A DNA stretch of 51,229 nucleotides from Sulfurimonas sp. (GTDB taxonomy: Bacteria > Campylobacterota > Campylobacteria > Campylobacterales > Sulfurimonadaceae): NCBI GenBank assembly GCA_026988235.1, contig JALSLQ010000014.1, forward strand, positions 1 to 51,229, read 5' to 3'. Positions 25,105 through 33,760 of this stretch are shown here, piece by piece (position 1 is the first letter of the stretch; each line of letters starts with the position of its first letter). Made by a program: the position numbers and the translations under genes. The notes under the pieces were generated by a model that saw only the letters and a program-made list of their open reading frames with translations, had not been told where the DNA came from and searched no databases.

Positions 25105-25869
25105 ATGGGCTGGACAGAGATATTTAATGAAACTAATGTAGTTGGTTTTCTCTTATTGTTTTTTCGTTTTGCCGGACTTTTTATAGCTGTACCAATTTTT
25201 AATCATCAAAATATTCCTATGAATATAAAAGCAGCAATGGCTTTTTTCTTTACTGTCGTTTTTTATGCATCAATGCCTCCGCTTGCAATTAGCATTGATG
25301 TCCCAACTTTAATTGTAGCGATTCTTGGCGAGTTAATGTTAGGTTTATCAGTGGGAGTTGTTTTGCAACTTGCTTACAATGTTATTACCTTTGCCGGTGG
25401 TCAAATATCGTTTATGATGGGATTTTCTATGGCAAGTGCTATTGATCCTCAGTCTGGTATTTCGATGCCTATTATTTCTCAATTTTTATCATTAATGGCT
25501 TTGATGATTTTGCTTGCACTCAATTTAGATCATTGGGTGTTACTCTTTGTCAATAATTCTCTCAAAACTATTCCTTTAGGCGGTTTTGTGATGAGTAAAG
25601 ATTTATTTCATTACATTATGCATGCCACATCAAATATGTTTTTAGTAGGCTTTATTATTGCATTTCCTGTCATTGCACTTTCTTGGCTTGCCGATGTAAT
25701 TTTTGGTATGCTTATGAAGACTATGCCACAATTTAATCTTTTGGTCATTGGGTTTCCTATAAAAATTATGGTAGCTTTTGTTGTGTTAATAGCAACACTT
25801 ACAGCAATTATGTTGGTATTTAAAGGACAAGTTCAAGAAGCATTTAACTCTTTAGAAATGTTTTTTTAG
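25105..25869 (+). CDS. fliR: Flagellar export apparatus protein FliR
   Basis: FliR is a core membrane component of the flagellar type III export gate with FliP and FliQ. The 254-aa protein has about six hydrophobic helices and the FliR segments FLLLFFRFAGLFIAVPIF, GELMLGLSVGVV, GGQISFMMGFSMASAIDPQSG, and PQFNLLVIGFPIKI near the end. Shine-Dalgarno GAGG precedes ATG, 11 bp after the ABC ATPase stop. It indicates a flagellated organism; no other flagellar gene is in the window. Confidence 0.94.
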   Translation: MGWTEIFNETNVVGFLLLFFRFAGLFIAVPIFNHQNIPMNIKAAMAFFFTVVFYASMPPLAISIDVPTLIVAILGELMLGLSVGVVLQLAYNVITFAGGQISFMMGFSMASAIDPQSGISMPIISQFLSLMALMILLALNLDHWVLLFVNNSLKTIPLGGFVMSKDLFHYIMHATSNMFLVGFIIAFPVIALSWLADVIFGMLMKTMPQFNLLVIGFPIKIMVAFVVLIATLTAIMLVFKGQVQEAFNSLEMFF

Positions 25870-25940
25870 TTTTTTTTTGCTACAATAGTGTAAAGAGAGA
25901 TTTTTGAACTACAATCAAGAAATCATCCAAAGGAATATGC

Positions 25941-27254
25941 GTGAAAATACTGCTTTTAAATGATAATCCCGTTGTAAATAAATTAGTTACACTTAGTGCA
26001 CAAAAAACTTCTGATGAAGTAGATATAGCATCTAACATAGATGGTGTTGCATCTCAAAAGTATGATTTAATCATCGTGGATGACAGTATTTACAATGATG
26101 AATTATTAGATGAATTAGAAAAAAAAGTAAAATATAAAAAATCACTTTTTATATGTGCGAAAGATGCACAAGAGATAGAATCGTTTTCTTCTATATTAAA
26201 AAAACCTTTTTTACCAACAGATTTGGTAGAACTGTTTACAATGTTTGAAAAAGAAGTGCAGAACGAAGGAGATGAAGAAGAACAGATATTTAATGATTTA
26301 GATGAGTTAAATCTTGAAAGTGAAGAACACATAGGTGAAAGTGTATTAGATGATGATGAAGCACAAAAAGTAAAAGACTTACTTGATGAAAATGAAGAAG
26401 AGCTCAACTTTGATGAAGAAGTGCAAAATGATATTGAAAGTTTAGAACTTGATGAATTAGATGAACTAAATTTAGATGAATTAGAAGAGCAAAACAGCGA
26501 TGATACAGTGGCACAAGAAGAAGATCTCTTAGCAGATTATGATTTGGCTCTTGATTTGGAAGATGAAGCAGATGTAGATATTTCAGAAGCAAATATAGAA
26601 GATGAAGAAGTGGAAGATGAAGAGGTTGAGGATTTAGAAACTGCGACAGAAGAAGAACTAGAAGATGAGGTAGATGAAGCTGCTACAGAGGAATTAAACA
26701 TTGAAGATAGTGCTTTAGATATTGTTCCTGATGAATTTAATCTTGAAGAAGAACCAGAAGAAATTGAAGAAGAACCAGAAGCAATTGTAGAACCTGAAGA
26801 AGAACCAGAAGAAATTGAAGAACCTGAAGAAGAAGTTGCAGAAGCAGTAGTGGAAGAAAGCGAAGAAATGAATTTAGAAGATGAAATTCAAAATGCTGTT
26901 GAAAATTTAACTCCAGAAGAATTAGAAAGTGAATTGGACGAAGATACTTTACTGAAAATTGCAACGAATGAGATAGACCCTTTAGCTGACTTAACGAGTA
27001 AAGATTTGAAAATAGCACTCGGAGAAGAGGTTGAAAGAGAAGAAGCTGAGGAAGAAGTTACAGACACTGAAACAGAGCTTGAAGACATAGATACTCCTGC
27101 CGTGGCAGAACTTGAAGATATAAAGGAAAATAAAGAAGATAATAGTGGGGTAAAAGCTCTTAAAAAACTTCTTGAAGCACTTAATAACAAAGAAGTAGCT
27201 GCCTCAATGAAAGGCATGAAAATAAGTATAAATATTACACTCGGTGACAATTAA
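25941..27254 (+). CDS. Highly acidic protein with N-terminal receiver-like domain
   Basis: The 437-aa protein starts at GTG with AAAGGAAT upstream. Residues 1-105 resemble a response-regulator receiver: LLLNDNPVVNKL supplies the acidic pair position (D8), LIIVDDSIYND the possible acceptor (near D47), and ILKKPFLPTDLVELF the lysine-Pro motif and last helix. Residues 110-395 are about half Glu/Asp, with Leu-rich repeats such as LDELDELNLDELEE and EEPEEIEEPEEE. The C-terminal 40 residues form a separate conserved-looking module (VKALKKLLEALNNKEVAAS, then MKISINITLGDN). A highly acidic protein occupies the same slot between fliR and gmk in Campylobacter as I recall it, so it is an orthologue of unknown function. 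Confidence 0.7.
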   Translation: MKILLLNDNPVVNKLVTLSAQKTSDEVDIASNIDGVASQKYDLIIVDDSIYNDELLDELEKKVKYKKSLFICAKDAQEIESFSSILKKPFLPTDLVELFTMFEKEVQNEGDEEEQIFNDLDELNLESEEHIGESVLDDDEAQKVKDLLDENEEELNFDEEVQNDIESLELDELDELNLDELEEQNSDDTVAQEEDLLADYDLALDLEDEADVDISEANIEDEEVEDEEVEDLETATEEELEDEVDEAATEELNIEDSALDIVPDEFNLEEEPEEIEEEPEAIVEPEEEPEEIEEPEEEVAEAVVEESEEMNLEDEIQNAVENLTPEELESELDEDTLLKIATNEIDPLADLTSKDLKIALGEEVEREEAEEEVTDTETELEDIDTPAVAELEDIKENKEDNSGVKALKKLLEALNNKEVAASMKGMKISINITLGDN

Positions 27255-27874
27255 TGAGTTCTATAAATGGCGCTGTTTTGGTGCTTTCAGGTCCAAGCGG
27301 TGCAGGTAAAAGTTCATTAATTCATAAAATAATGGATGATATTGGAGAGTGCTATTTTTCTATATCTACGACAACGCGTCCAATTAGAGAGGGCGAAAAG
27401 GATGGGGTTGATTATTATTTTGTAGATGAAGAAGAATTTAAAAGAGAGATAGAAGAAGACCAGTTTTTAGAATATGCCATTGTGCATGGGAACTATTATG
27501 GAACTTCACTCAAACCTGTGAAAAAGGCACTTTCAAAAGGAAAACTTGTAATATTTGACATAGATGTGCAGGGGAACAGTGCGATTAGCAGTAGATTAGG
27601 AGAGATAACAACATCGGTATTTATTACACCTCCTACTCTGAGTGAGCTACAAAAAAGATTACAAAACCGTCATACAGATGCAAAAGAAGTAATTGAACGA
27701 AGGGTGAAAATGGCAAGGCGTGAAATTCAAAGGGTATCAGAGTATGAATACCTACTTGTAAATGATGATTTAGATAAAGCAGCTAATAAATTACATCTAA
27801 TTGCAAAGATAGCAAGATTTAAGAAATCAAATGAAGAGATAAATGAATTTGTGCAAAAATGGGAAGATTTGTAA
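27254..27874 (+). CDS. gmk: Guanylate kinase
   Basis: Guanylate kinase phosphorylates GMP to GDP. The 206-aa protein has the P-loop LSGPSGAGKSSLI (residues 11-23), the GMP-binding STTTRPIREGEKDGVDYYFV, YGTSL and the DIDVQG motif. Its ATG overlaps the stop of the acidic protein gene by one base (TAATG), so translation is coupled. Length is normal. Confidence 0.97.
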   Translation: MSSINGAVLVLSGPSGAGKSSLIHKIMDDIGECYFSISTTTRPIREGEKDGVDYYFVDEEEFKREIEEDQFLEYAIVHGNYYGTSLKPVKKALSKGKLVIFDIDVQGNSAISSRLGEITTSVFITPPTLSELQKRLQNRHTDAKEVIERRVKMARREIQRVSEYEYLLVNDDLDKAANKLHLIAKIARFKKSNEEINEFVQKWEDL

Positions 27875-27924
27875 AAGTTGAAAGATAATATATAGTGATA
27901 AGAGTATTTACAGCAAATGTGAGT

Positions 27925-27930
27925 TATACT
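27925..27930 (+). promoter_or_regulatory. Candidate -10 box of tatA
   Basis: TATACT lies 30 bp before the tatA ATG in the only gap of any size (86 bp) of this string. TGTGA and TCACA flank it 8 bp apart, overlapping the box; see the rejected CRP idea. Shine-Dalgarno AAAGGAAA follows. Confidence 0.4.
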
Positions 27931-27960
27931 TCACAACTTAATTTATAAAAGGAAACAAAT

Positions 27961-28191
27961 ATGGGAATGCCTAGTGGAACAGAACTACTGATAATCTTTG
28001 GAATTATCGTTTTATTATTTGGAGCAAAAAAGATACCTGATTTAGCAAAAGGTCTTGGTAAAGGAATTAAAAACTTTAAAGCTGAAATGAAAGATATAGA
28101 TGAAGTTGAAGTTGAGACACCTAAAAAAGTTGAGAAAAGCGATGAAGTAGCTTCTACTGAATCAACTCCAAAATCTACAACACAAGTGTAA
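27961..28191 (+). CDS. tatA: Sec-independent translocase subunit TatA
   Basis: TatA forms the pore-like assembly that exports folded proteins. The 76-aa protein has the standard plan: a short N-terminal membrane helix ([20 protein letters not shown]) containing the hinge [17 protein letters not shown], then an amphipathic helix and an acidic/lysine tail. The early Glu in the membrane helix is the usual polar residue. The ribosome site is strong. argS starts 3 bp after the stop. TatB/TatC are not in the window. Confidence 0.96.
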   Translation: MGMPSGTELLIIFGIIVLLFGAKKIPDLAKGLGKGIKNFKAEMKDIDEVEVETPKKVEKSDEVASTESTPKSTTQV

Positions 28192-28194
28192 ACA

Positions 28195-29790
28195 TTGAAG
28201 CAACGAGTATCGGCGTTATTGCGCGAAAAAATAGGTCGCGAAGTTGTTTTAGAAAAGCCGCGTGACCGCTCATTTGGTCATTTTGCTACGCCTATAGCAT
28301 TTTCTTTGGCAAAAGAGTTGCGAAAATCTCCTATGATTATTGCAGATGAGCTTGCTTCTTCTTTTGAAGATAGTGATGTTTTTTCCAAAGTAGAAGCAGT
28401 TAAAGGATACTTGAACTTTCGTTTAAGTGAAGAGTTTCTAGCCCAATATGCTTCATGGGCTTTAAGTAATCCTTCAGACTTTGCAAAGCAAGAAAAAAAT
28501 CAAAAAATACTTTTAGAATTTGTGAGTGCCAATCCGACTGGACCTTTGCATATCGGTCATGCCCGTGGTGCTGTTTATGGCGATACCTTATATCGTCTTG
28601 CAAAACACTTGGGTTATGACATTACAGCTGAGTATTATGTAAATGATGCAGGTAATCAGATTGATTTGCTTGGGCTTTCTATTCAACTTCATGCAAGAGA
28701 AAATCTTTTGGATGAAACGGTGGAATTTCCTGAGAGTTATTATCGTGGAGAATACCTTGATGGATTGTCTCGTGATGCAATGGAAAAATTCGGCGTAGAA
28801 ATTTTTTATGATGAATCTCGTCAAAAAGAACTTGCTTTATGGGCAAAAGATGAAGTAATGAAAATAGTCGTCAAAGATTTGGGTGACTTGAACATCTTTT
28901 TTGATACTTTTGTGTATGAGTCAGGTTTATATGCCGACTGGGACAGAGTAATGAAAAAAATGGGTTCTGGTATTTATGAAAAAGATGGCAAAGTCTGGAT
29001 AGCATCAGAGGCGAAGGGCGATGAAAAAGATAGAGTCGTTGTGCGTGAAGACAGTCGTCCGACATATCTTGCGGGTGATATTGTGTACCATAATCAAAAA
29101 TTTGAACGGGGATATGATCATTATATAAATATCTGGGGCGCTGATCATCACGGGTATATTCCTCGTGTCAAAGCTGCTGTTGAATACCTTGGTTATGATG
29201 CGCAGAAGCTTGAAGTTTTACTCTCTCAAATGGTGAGTCTTCTAAAAGACGGTGAACCCTATAAAATGAGTAAGCGTGCTGGAAATGTGATATTGATGAG
29301 TGACATTGTCGAGGAAATTGGTGCCGATGCCTTGCGTTTCATTTTTGCAAGTAAAAAAAGCGATACGGCACTTGAATTTGATTTGGCTGAATTTAAAAAG
29401 CAAGACAGTTCAAACCCGATTTTCTACATTCAGTATGCCCATGCAAGAATTCAAACCCTGTTGAGCAAAGCTAGTGTATCTCGCGAAGACATCAATGTGT
29501 CAAGTCTTAAAAATCTTGGTGAAAATGCAGATACCCTTCTTTTTGATGCGCTTTTGTTGCCTGAAGTAATAGAAGATGCTTTTACTACGAGACAGGTACA
29601 GAAATTGACAGATTATTTAAAATCTCTAGCTGCTTCGTTGCATAAATTTTATTATGATGTTCGCATGATTGGTACGGATGATGAAGCAAAATTACTAAAA
29701 CTTCTTTTAGTAGTTGGGCTAAGTCTTAAAACGGGTCTTTCTCTTTTAGGGATAGAAGCTAAAGATAGAATGGAAAAAGAAGCAGAGTAA
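28195..29790 (+). CDS. argS: Arginyl-tRNA synthetase
   Basis: The 531-aa class I synthetase has the HIGH signature in ANPTGPLHIGHARG (HIGH near residues 119-122) and the KMSKS-type KMSKRAG near 357. The N-terminal tRNA-recognition domain (RSFGHFATPIAFSLAK) and the C-terminal DALR anticodon-binding region (YIQYAHARIQTLL) are complete. The start is TTG 3 bp after tatA with no strong ribosome site, suggesting coupling. It ends the string conserved in Campylobacterota and is convergent with the L,D-transpeptidase gene, 7 bp away. Confidence 0.97.
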   Translation: MKQRVSALLREKIGREVVLEKPRDRSFGHFATPIAFSLAKELRKSPMIIADELASSFEDSDVFSKVEAVKGYLNFRLSEEFLAQYASWALSNPSDFAKQEKNQKILLEFVSANPTGPLHIGHARGAVYGDTLYRLAKHLGYDITAEYYVNDAGNQIDLLGLSIQLHARENLLDETVEFPESYYRGEYLDGLSRDAMEKFGVEIFYDESRQKELALWAKDEVMKIVVKDLGDLNIFFDTFVYESGLYADWDRVMKKMGSGIYEKDGKVWIASEAKGDEKDRVVVREDSRPTYLAGDIVYHNQKFERGYDHYINIWGADHHGYIPRVKAAVEYLGYDAQKLEVLLSQMVSLLKDGEPYKMSKRAGNVILMSDIVEEIGADALRFIFASKKSDTALEFDLAEFKKQDSSNPIFYIQYAHARIQTLLSKASVSREDINVSSLKNLGENADTLLFDALLLPEVIEDAFTTRQVQKLTDYLKSLAASLHKFYYDVRMIGTDDEAKLLKLLLVVGLSLKTGLSLLGIEAKDRMEKEAE

Positions 29791-29797
29791 TCTTATC

Positions 29798-30505
29798 TTA
29801 TTTTAAAAGCTGAGAACTTTTGAGCTGCGGATAAAGTTGTATAACTTTTTTTGCAGCTTTTTTTGGAATTTGCACTAAAATAGGGTTTTTCTTTTTGTCA
29901 AGCCAGTTGGCGATTTTCTTGATATTTTCCTCACTCATTGATGTGCAGCCTACTGTTGGAGTATTTGGAGCACGCTGAATGTGCATAAATATACACGAAC
30001 CTCTGCCTTTGACCGCTTTTTTGTTATAATTTACTACGATGCCTATTTTATATTGCGCATCATCTCTTTTCATATATTCAAAGCTTTTTTCATTCCCTTG
30101 TGCCATTATGATTTGATTATAGAAGTTTGAGTGTGTATCATCTACACATATTAAGTTTTTTTCTATATAGAGGTAGGGGACATTATAATTACTTTTTTTA
30201 GCATAACCAAAGATATTTGTAAGGGTAAAAATACCGGCAGGTGCTTTTTTATCACCCTCATATTTTAAAATATCAGTAGAGTTTTTAGAACTTATTTTAT
30301 TTTCAACTCCCCAAGCTAAGCCATTCCTCCCTAAATTCACTCGTATGGTGCTAAAGACTTTTTTATCACCCTCATAGCATGCTAATTTTGCCTGAGAACT
30401 ATTCATATTATCAGCAACAACTAAAACTATTTGTTGGGATGAAAACAATAAAATTGAAAAACTTGTAAGAATTAAGAAACTTTTTATCATAAAGTATGGT
30501 ACCAT
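29798..30505 (-). CDS. L,D-transpeptidase (YkuD-type) exported protein
   Basis: L,D-transpeptidases crosslink peptidoglycan or attach proteins to it in the periplasm. The 235-aa protein has a signal peptide (MIKSFLILTSFSILLFS, starting at residue 6). Its YkuD-like domain includes KYEGDKKAPAGIFTLTNIFG, the equivalent of the KREGDGKTPAG segment, and the catalytic region CIFMHIQRAPNTPTVGCTSM with His and Cys in the HxnSxGC arrangement. The start could be ATG 30505 or ATG 30490; the latter opens the signal peptide directly. It is divergent from the GNAT gene. Confidence 0.8.
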   Translation of the reverse strand: MVPYFMIKSFLILTSFSILLFSSQQIVLVVADNMNSSQAKLACYEGDKKVFSTIRVNLGRNGLAWGVENKISSKNSTDILKYEGDKKAPAGIFTLTNIFGYAKKSNYNVPYLYIEKNLICVDDTHSNFYNQIIMAQGNEKSFEYMKRDDAQYKIGIVVNYNKKAVKGRGSCIFMHIQRAPNTPTVGCTSMSEENIKKIANWLDKKKNPILVQIPKKAAKKVIQLYPQLKSSQLLK

Positions 30506-30555
30506 TACTCTTATAACTTCTTGCTTATGATGTTAAGAGAAAAATAAAAAAATTA

Positions 30556-31194
30556 ATGTTGGATAAAATAATGAGTATAACAATAAAACAAGCCAAGTCT
30601 GATGACGCTCCTTTTTTGGCACAAATGATTTTACAAAGTTCAAGAGCCGGAAAGAAAGATGGTTTGTTTGATATATTGTTTGGAACAAATGATGATGCAA
30701 TCATTTTAAAAAAATTGCAAAAACTGATACAAACAGAAGCAAAAAGTCATTGTCACTATAAAAATTTTTTAATAGCGCAAATGGATGGAAAAAATGTCGG
30801 TTCATTATGTAGCTATGAACCGAGAATAGCAACAAAAGAGGCTTTTATTGCAGCTTTAAAAGAAATAGGCTGTGGCGATGAAATAAACAAACCTTTGGAA
30901 ATTGTTTATGATTGTAGTTTTAATACGAACAAAAGTAGATTAATGTTTGATTTTATGGAAGAGTTAGAGGGTTTCATAGATGTAGGTGTACTCAAAGCAT
31001 TAATGCAAAAAAGTTTGTTGAGTGCAAGACTCAAAGGCTATAGAATTGTACAAACAATTATAGAAATAGGTTCTCTTGAAGCCGAGCTTTTTTATAAAAA
31101 ACTTGGCTTTAAGATTGTAGATAAAAAAGAGTGTGATAGATACAGAGAAGTCTTTGGCAGAACGGGTGTGATGCTTTTGGCAATGGAATTTTAA
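30556..31194 (+). CDS. GNAT-family N-acetyltransferase
   Basis: The 212-aa protein has a GNAT fold: ITIKQAKSDDAPFLAQMI at the start, a central strand NFLIAQMDGKNVGSLCSYE, a helical insertion (residues 85-135) and the acetyl-CoA region SLLSARLKGYRIVQTIIEIGS followed by AELFYKKLGFKIVDKK. The usual Q/RxxGxG/A motif is weak (ARLKGYR). Substrate unknown. An alternative ATG at 30571 follows TTGGA. The next gene's reading frame opens right after this stop, suggesting coupling. Confidence 0.75.
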   Translation: MLDKIMSITIKQAKSDDAPFLAQMILQSSRAGKKDGLFDILFGTNDDAIILKKLQKLIQTEAKSHCHYKNFLIAQMDGKNVGSLCSYEPRIATKEAFIAALKEIGCGDEINKPLEIVYDCSFNTNKSRLMFDFMEELEGFIDVGVLKALMQKSLLSARLKGYRIVQTIIEIGSLEAELFYKKLGFKIVDKKECDRYREVFGRTGVMLLAMEF

Positions 31195-31203
31195 GGTTTT
31201 ATT

Positions 31204-32583
31204 ATAGAACTTTCTCTTTTAAGTATTTTTCCGTCACTCTTAGCCATATTTTTGGCTTTGTATACTAAAAATATTATACTTTCTTTATTTGGCGGAATAT
31301 TTTTAGGACTTTTTTTTCTTAATGACTACTCCATACTTAGCACCTTGAGTGCTACATTTAACTTGTTCTTTTCTCTTTTAAGCCAAGCTTGGATACTCAA
31401 AACCTTGGCTTTTGCCGTTTTGGTGGGTAGTGTGATGGAACTTATGCAAAAAAGCGGAGGCATTAACGGTTTTGTCTCTTTTATGACACAAAAAACTACA
31501 CTTGTAAATTCTCCTCGTTCTGCTTTGCTTGTCAGTTATTTTATTGGTATAGTGATTTTTATAGAGTCTTCGATAACCTCTTTAATTGCGGGTGCTGTCG
31601 GCAGACCGCTTTGCGACAAAGAAAATGTATCACATGCAAAACTGGCATTTGTATGTGATTCTACCTCCGCACCAATCAGCTCATTAATTGTTCTTAATGG
31701 CTGGGGTGCACTTTTGCTCGGACTTATTAGTACGCAAATACAAACAGGTACTATAGAGGGGGATAGTGTAAATTTACTTCTGCATAGTGTTATTTATAAC
31801 TTTTACGCCATAAGTGCTTTGCTTGTAACTTTTTTAGCAGTATGGTTTAATATTAACATCGGTCCTATGAAAGGGGCAAAACCTTCTTTAACTAAAAGCA
31901 CATTACATGTAAAGACAAAAACAAGTATGAGTTATATGCTTATTCCTATATTTTTGATGATTACTTTTGTATTTATGTTTTTATATATAACAGGCAAGGG
32001 CGATATGTTAAAAGGTAGCGGTTCAAGTTCTATATATTATACAATGCTCACAACATTGATGGTGATGTTTATTTATTATATCGGTACAAAAAATATGTCT
32101 GTAAAAACCTATACAAAAAGTGCCTATATCGGCGCAAAAAAGCTTTTTCCTATAGCATTGATACTCCTTTTTGCTTTTGGAATAGGAGATGTGACGGTTG
32201 ATCTGAAAACAGGACAGTATTTGGCTTCACTTGCAAATAATACTTTAAGCGTTTCCCTTTTAGCCGGTGTCATTTTTTTACTCAGCAGTATTATTTCATT
32301 TTCCACCGGTACATCTTGGGGTACTTTTAGTATTATGATACCTGTTGGGGTGCCTATGGCCGTGGGAATGGATGCTGATGTTGCGTTGGTTATAGGTGCT
32401 GTCATAAGCGGTGGGGTTTTTGGAGACCACTGCTCCCCGATTTCTGACACGACGATTATCTCCTCACTTGCGAGTGACTGTGAAGTGATGGAGCATGTTA
32501 AAACACAACTTCCTTATGCGCTTATAAGTGGTGCAATTGCTTTTGTTTTATTTATACTGTTCGGATTACTGTCATTAAATTAA
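31204..32583 (+). CDS. NhaC-type Na+/H+ antiporter family protein with unusual start
   Basis: The protein has about 459 aa, around eleven hydrophobic helices and NhaC-superfamily features: LLSIFPSLLAIFLALYTKNIILSLFGG at the N-terminus (in two parts), ESSITSLIAGAVGRPL, CDSTSAPISSLIVLNGWGA, STGTSWGTFSIMIPV and GGVFGDHCSPISDTTIISS. The first TTG in frame (31252) would cut through helix 1. The true start must lie between the stop at 31192 and there, where only ATT (31201) and ATA (31204) are plausible, with AAGG overlapping the preceding stop. ATA is used here. TTACATGTAA at 31903 encodes LHV. A repeat hairpin follows the stop. Confidence 0.85.
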   Translation: MELSLLSIFPSLLAIFLALYTKNIILSLFGGIFLGLFFLNDYSILSTLSATFNLFFSLLSQAWILKTLAFAVLVGSVMELMQKSGGINGFVSFMTQKTTLVNSPRSALLVSYFIGIVIFIESSITSLIAGAVGRPLCDKENVSHAKLAFVCDSTSAPISSLIVLNGWGALLLGLISTQIQTGTIEGDSVNLLLHSVIYNFYAISALLVTFLAVWFNINIGPMKGAKPSLTKSTLHVKTKTSMSYMLIPIFLMITFVFMFLYITGKGDMLKGSGSSSIYYTMLTTLMVMFIYYIGTKNMSVKTYTKSAYIGAKKLFPIALILLFAFGIGDVTVDLKTGQYLASLANNTLSVSLLAGVIFLLSSIISFSTGTSWGTFSIMIPVGVPMAVGMDADVALVIGAVISGGVFGDHCSPISDTTIISSLASDCEVMEHVKTQLPYALISGAIAFVLFILFGLLSLN

Positions 32584-32594
32584 GAGGCTTTTTC

Positions 32595-32645
32595 GGAACC
32601 GGTACTTCAGTGCCGGCTTTGTGTCTTTAAAGATTAAAGCCTAGG
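32595..32645 (+). repeat. Single REP hairpin with tail, possible terminator of the antiporter gene
   Basis: GGAAC then the stem CCGGTAC-TTCA-GTGCCGG (32599-32616), followed by CTTTGTGTCTTT and a tail ending in CCTAGG (32640-32645). It lies between convergent genes. On the plus strand the 7-bp stem with one G-T wobble is followed by T-rich sequence, so it may also stop transcription. Confidence 0.75.
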
Positions 32646-32663
32646 GTATTTACCTGTTCGGAT

Positions 32664-33407
32664 CTATGACTCCAAGTAGTAGTTAATAGAGTAACGCATA
32701 TCTTCATCAAGATTTTCCATATTTTTGAGCATCCATCGCAGATACCCTGCATCTCCACGAGCTACTTCTTCAAGGCTTTTGCCTTTATGTTTTCCAAATC
32801 TGAATGTTTGCACTAAAATAGGAGTGTTTGTTAAATCGACCATCTTTTCAACCGGATTTTCATTTGGAAATTGTGCTTGGACTATTGCTTTAAGTTTTGA
32901 GAGAAAAAGTTTAAGTACAAGAACATCCCCAATGGCATCATGAGCTTTTACTTCTATGCCTAAATCATTAGCTTCTTTTTGTTCTTCTTTGTAAAGCTCC
33001 ATTTTGTAACGAAAATACTGCAATCTGTGTGCTTCTTCATCGGGCATCACATGTTTGGCAACCCTGAGTGTGTCGATAACCTGCATTTGTGTTGTAAATC
33101 CCTCTTTTTCGAGCATAGTTATATCAAAAGGGGCATTGTGAATGATAAGATAATTCTCTGCAGTATTTAACTCCAACAATCTTTTATATGCCTGTGTCTC
33201 TACACAAAGCGGTTTGCCTTCAAGTAAATCAGGGGTAATACTGTGCACTTCCATCGCACCAAATTTTATAGCAATATCGGTGCTACAAAATTCATTATGC
33301 ACCTCTATCTCTTTTTCCCCTAAAACCATATACCCGAGTTGTATAATTCTGTCTTCTTCATCTGTGCCCGTTGTTTCGGTATCTAAAATTACATATTTTT
33401 TTGCCAT
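32664..33407 (-). CDS. DEDDh 3'-5' exonuclease (DnaQ-like) with C-terminal DUF3820-like module
   Basis: The 247-aa protein starts at MAKKYVILDTETTG; an ATG 14 codons upstream only adds an unlikely extension. Exonuclease motifs are DTETTG (Exo I), IIHNAPFDITML (Exo II) and HDAIGDVLVLK (Exo III, DEDDh type). The last 60 residues (TFRFGKHKGKSLEEVARGDAGYLRW, in two parts) match the short domain often attached to such exonucleases. It probably proofreads or trims DNA or RNA; it is not the replicative epsilon subunit for certain. It is convergent with the antiporter and divergent from DUF819. Confidence 0.87.
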   Translation of the reverse strand: MAKKYVILDTETTGTDEEDRIIQLGYMVLGEKEIEVHNEFCSTDIAIKFGAMEVHSITPDLLEGKPLCVETQAYKRLLELNTAENYLIIHNAPFDITMLEKEGFTTQMQVIDTLRVAKHVMPDEEAHRLQYFRYKMELYKEEQKEANDLGIEVKAHDAIGDVLVLKLFLSKLKAIVQAQFPNENPVEKMVDLTNTPILVQTFRFGKHKGKSLEEVARGDAGYLRWMLKNMENLDEDMRYSINYYLES

Positions 33408-33423
33408 AAGAGTTTCTCTTTTA

Positions 33424-33429
33424 ATTATA
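33424..33429 (-). promoter_or_regulatory. Candidate -10 box of the exonuclease gene
   Basis: TATAAT on the minus strand, 16 bp before the ATG at 33407, would give a very short leader of about 10 nt containing AGAGA. Confidence 0.4.
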
Positions 33430-33450
33430 TAATGGTATATAAAACACATT

Positions 33451-33695
33451 GAAACCTAGGCCTTAGTCTTTAAAGACACAAAGCCCGCACTAAAGTACGG
33501 GTTCCAAAAAAGCTACTTAACTTAATGGTATTGTCGGAACCGGTACTTCAGTGCCGGCTGTTGCAATAGTCTTGCCACTCTCAGCCCGGACTACAGAAAA
33601 AAATTTAGTTTTTCTCACAAGTCACGCTTTAGCGTTTGAAAGTCCGCGTTCCAAAAAAGCTGCTTAACTTAATAACATTGAAGTTTTAACCTAGG
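33451..33695. repeat. Complex REP/REPIN locus bounded by CCTAGG
   Basis: The locus runs between CCTAGG at 33455-33460 and CCTAGG at 33690-33695. It contains a reverse-oriented single hairpin (GCCCGCACTAAAGTACGGG, 33483-33501) with its tail, then an inverted doublet from GGAAC (33537) to GTTCC (33652). The right half of the doublet has an inserted segment with an extra stem (CACGCTTTAGCG), like the variant at 13203. The linker GCTNCTTAACTTAAT occurs twice. It fills the divergent gap between the exonuclease and DUF819 genes. Confidence 0.8.
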
Positions 33696-33732
33696 CTAAT
33701 TTGCTTTGATTTACCATATTGCTATTATATGA

Positions 33733-33738
33733 TATACT
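33733..33738 (+). promoter_or_regulatory. Candidate -10 box of the DUF819-epimerase operon
   Basis: TATACT lies 22 bp before the TTG start at 33761; AGTAGGTT serves as the ribosome site. Confidence 0.4.
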
Positions 33739-33760
33739 AATGAAAAAGTAGGTTAAAGCG

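Noticed and set aside
26737..27018. Leucine-rich open frame opposite the acidic protein gene
   Set aside because: It is the complement of Glu/Asp-rich codons and has no start signal or domain.
27916..27933. CRP/FNR-type site TGTGA...TCACA before tatA
   Set aside because: The half-sites are 8 bp apart rather than 6 (CRP) and overlap the -10 box; more likely chance.
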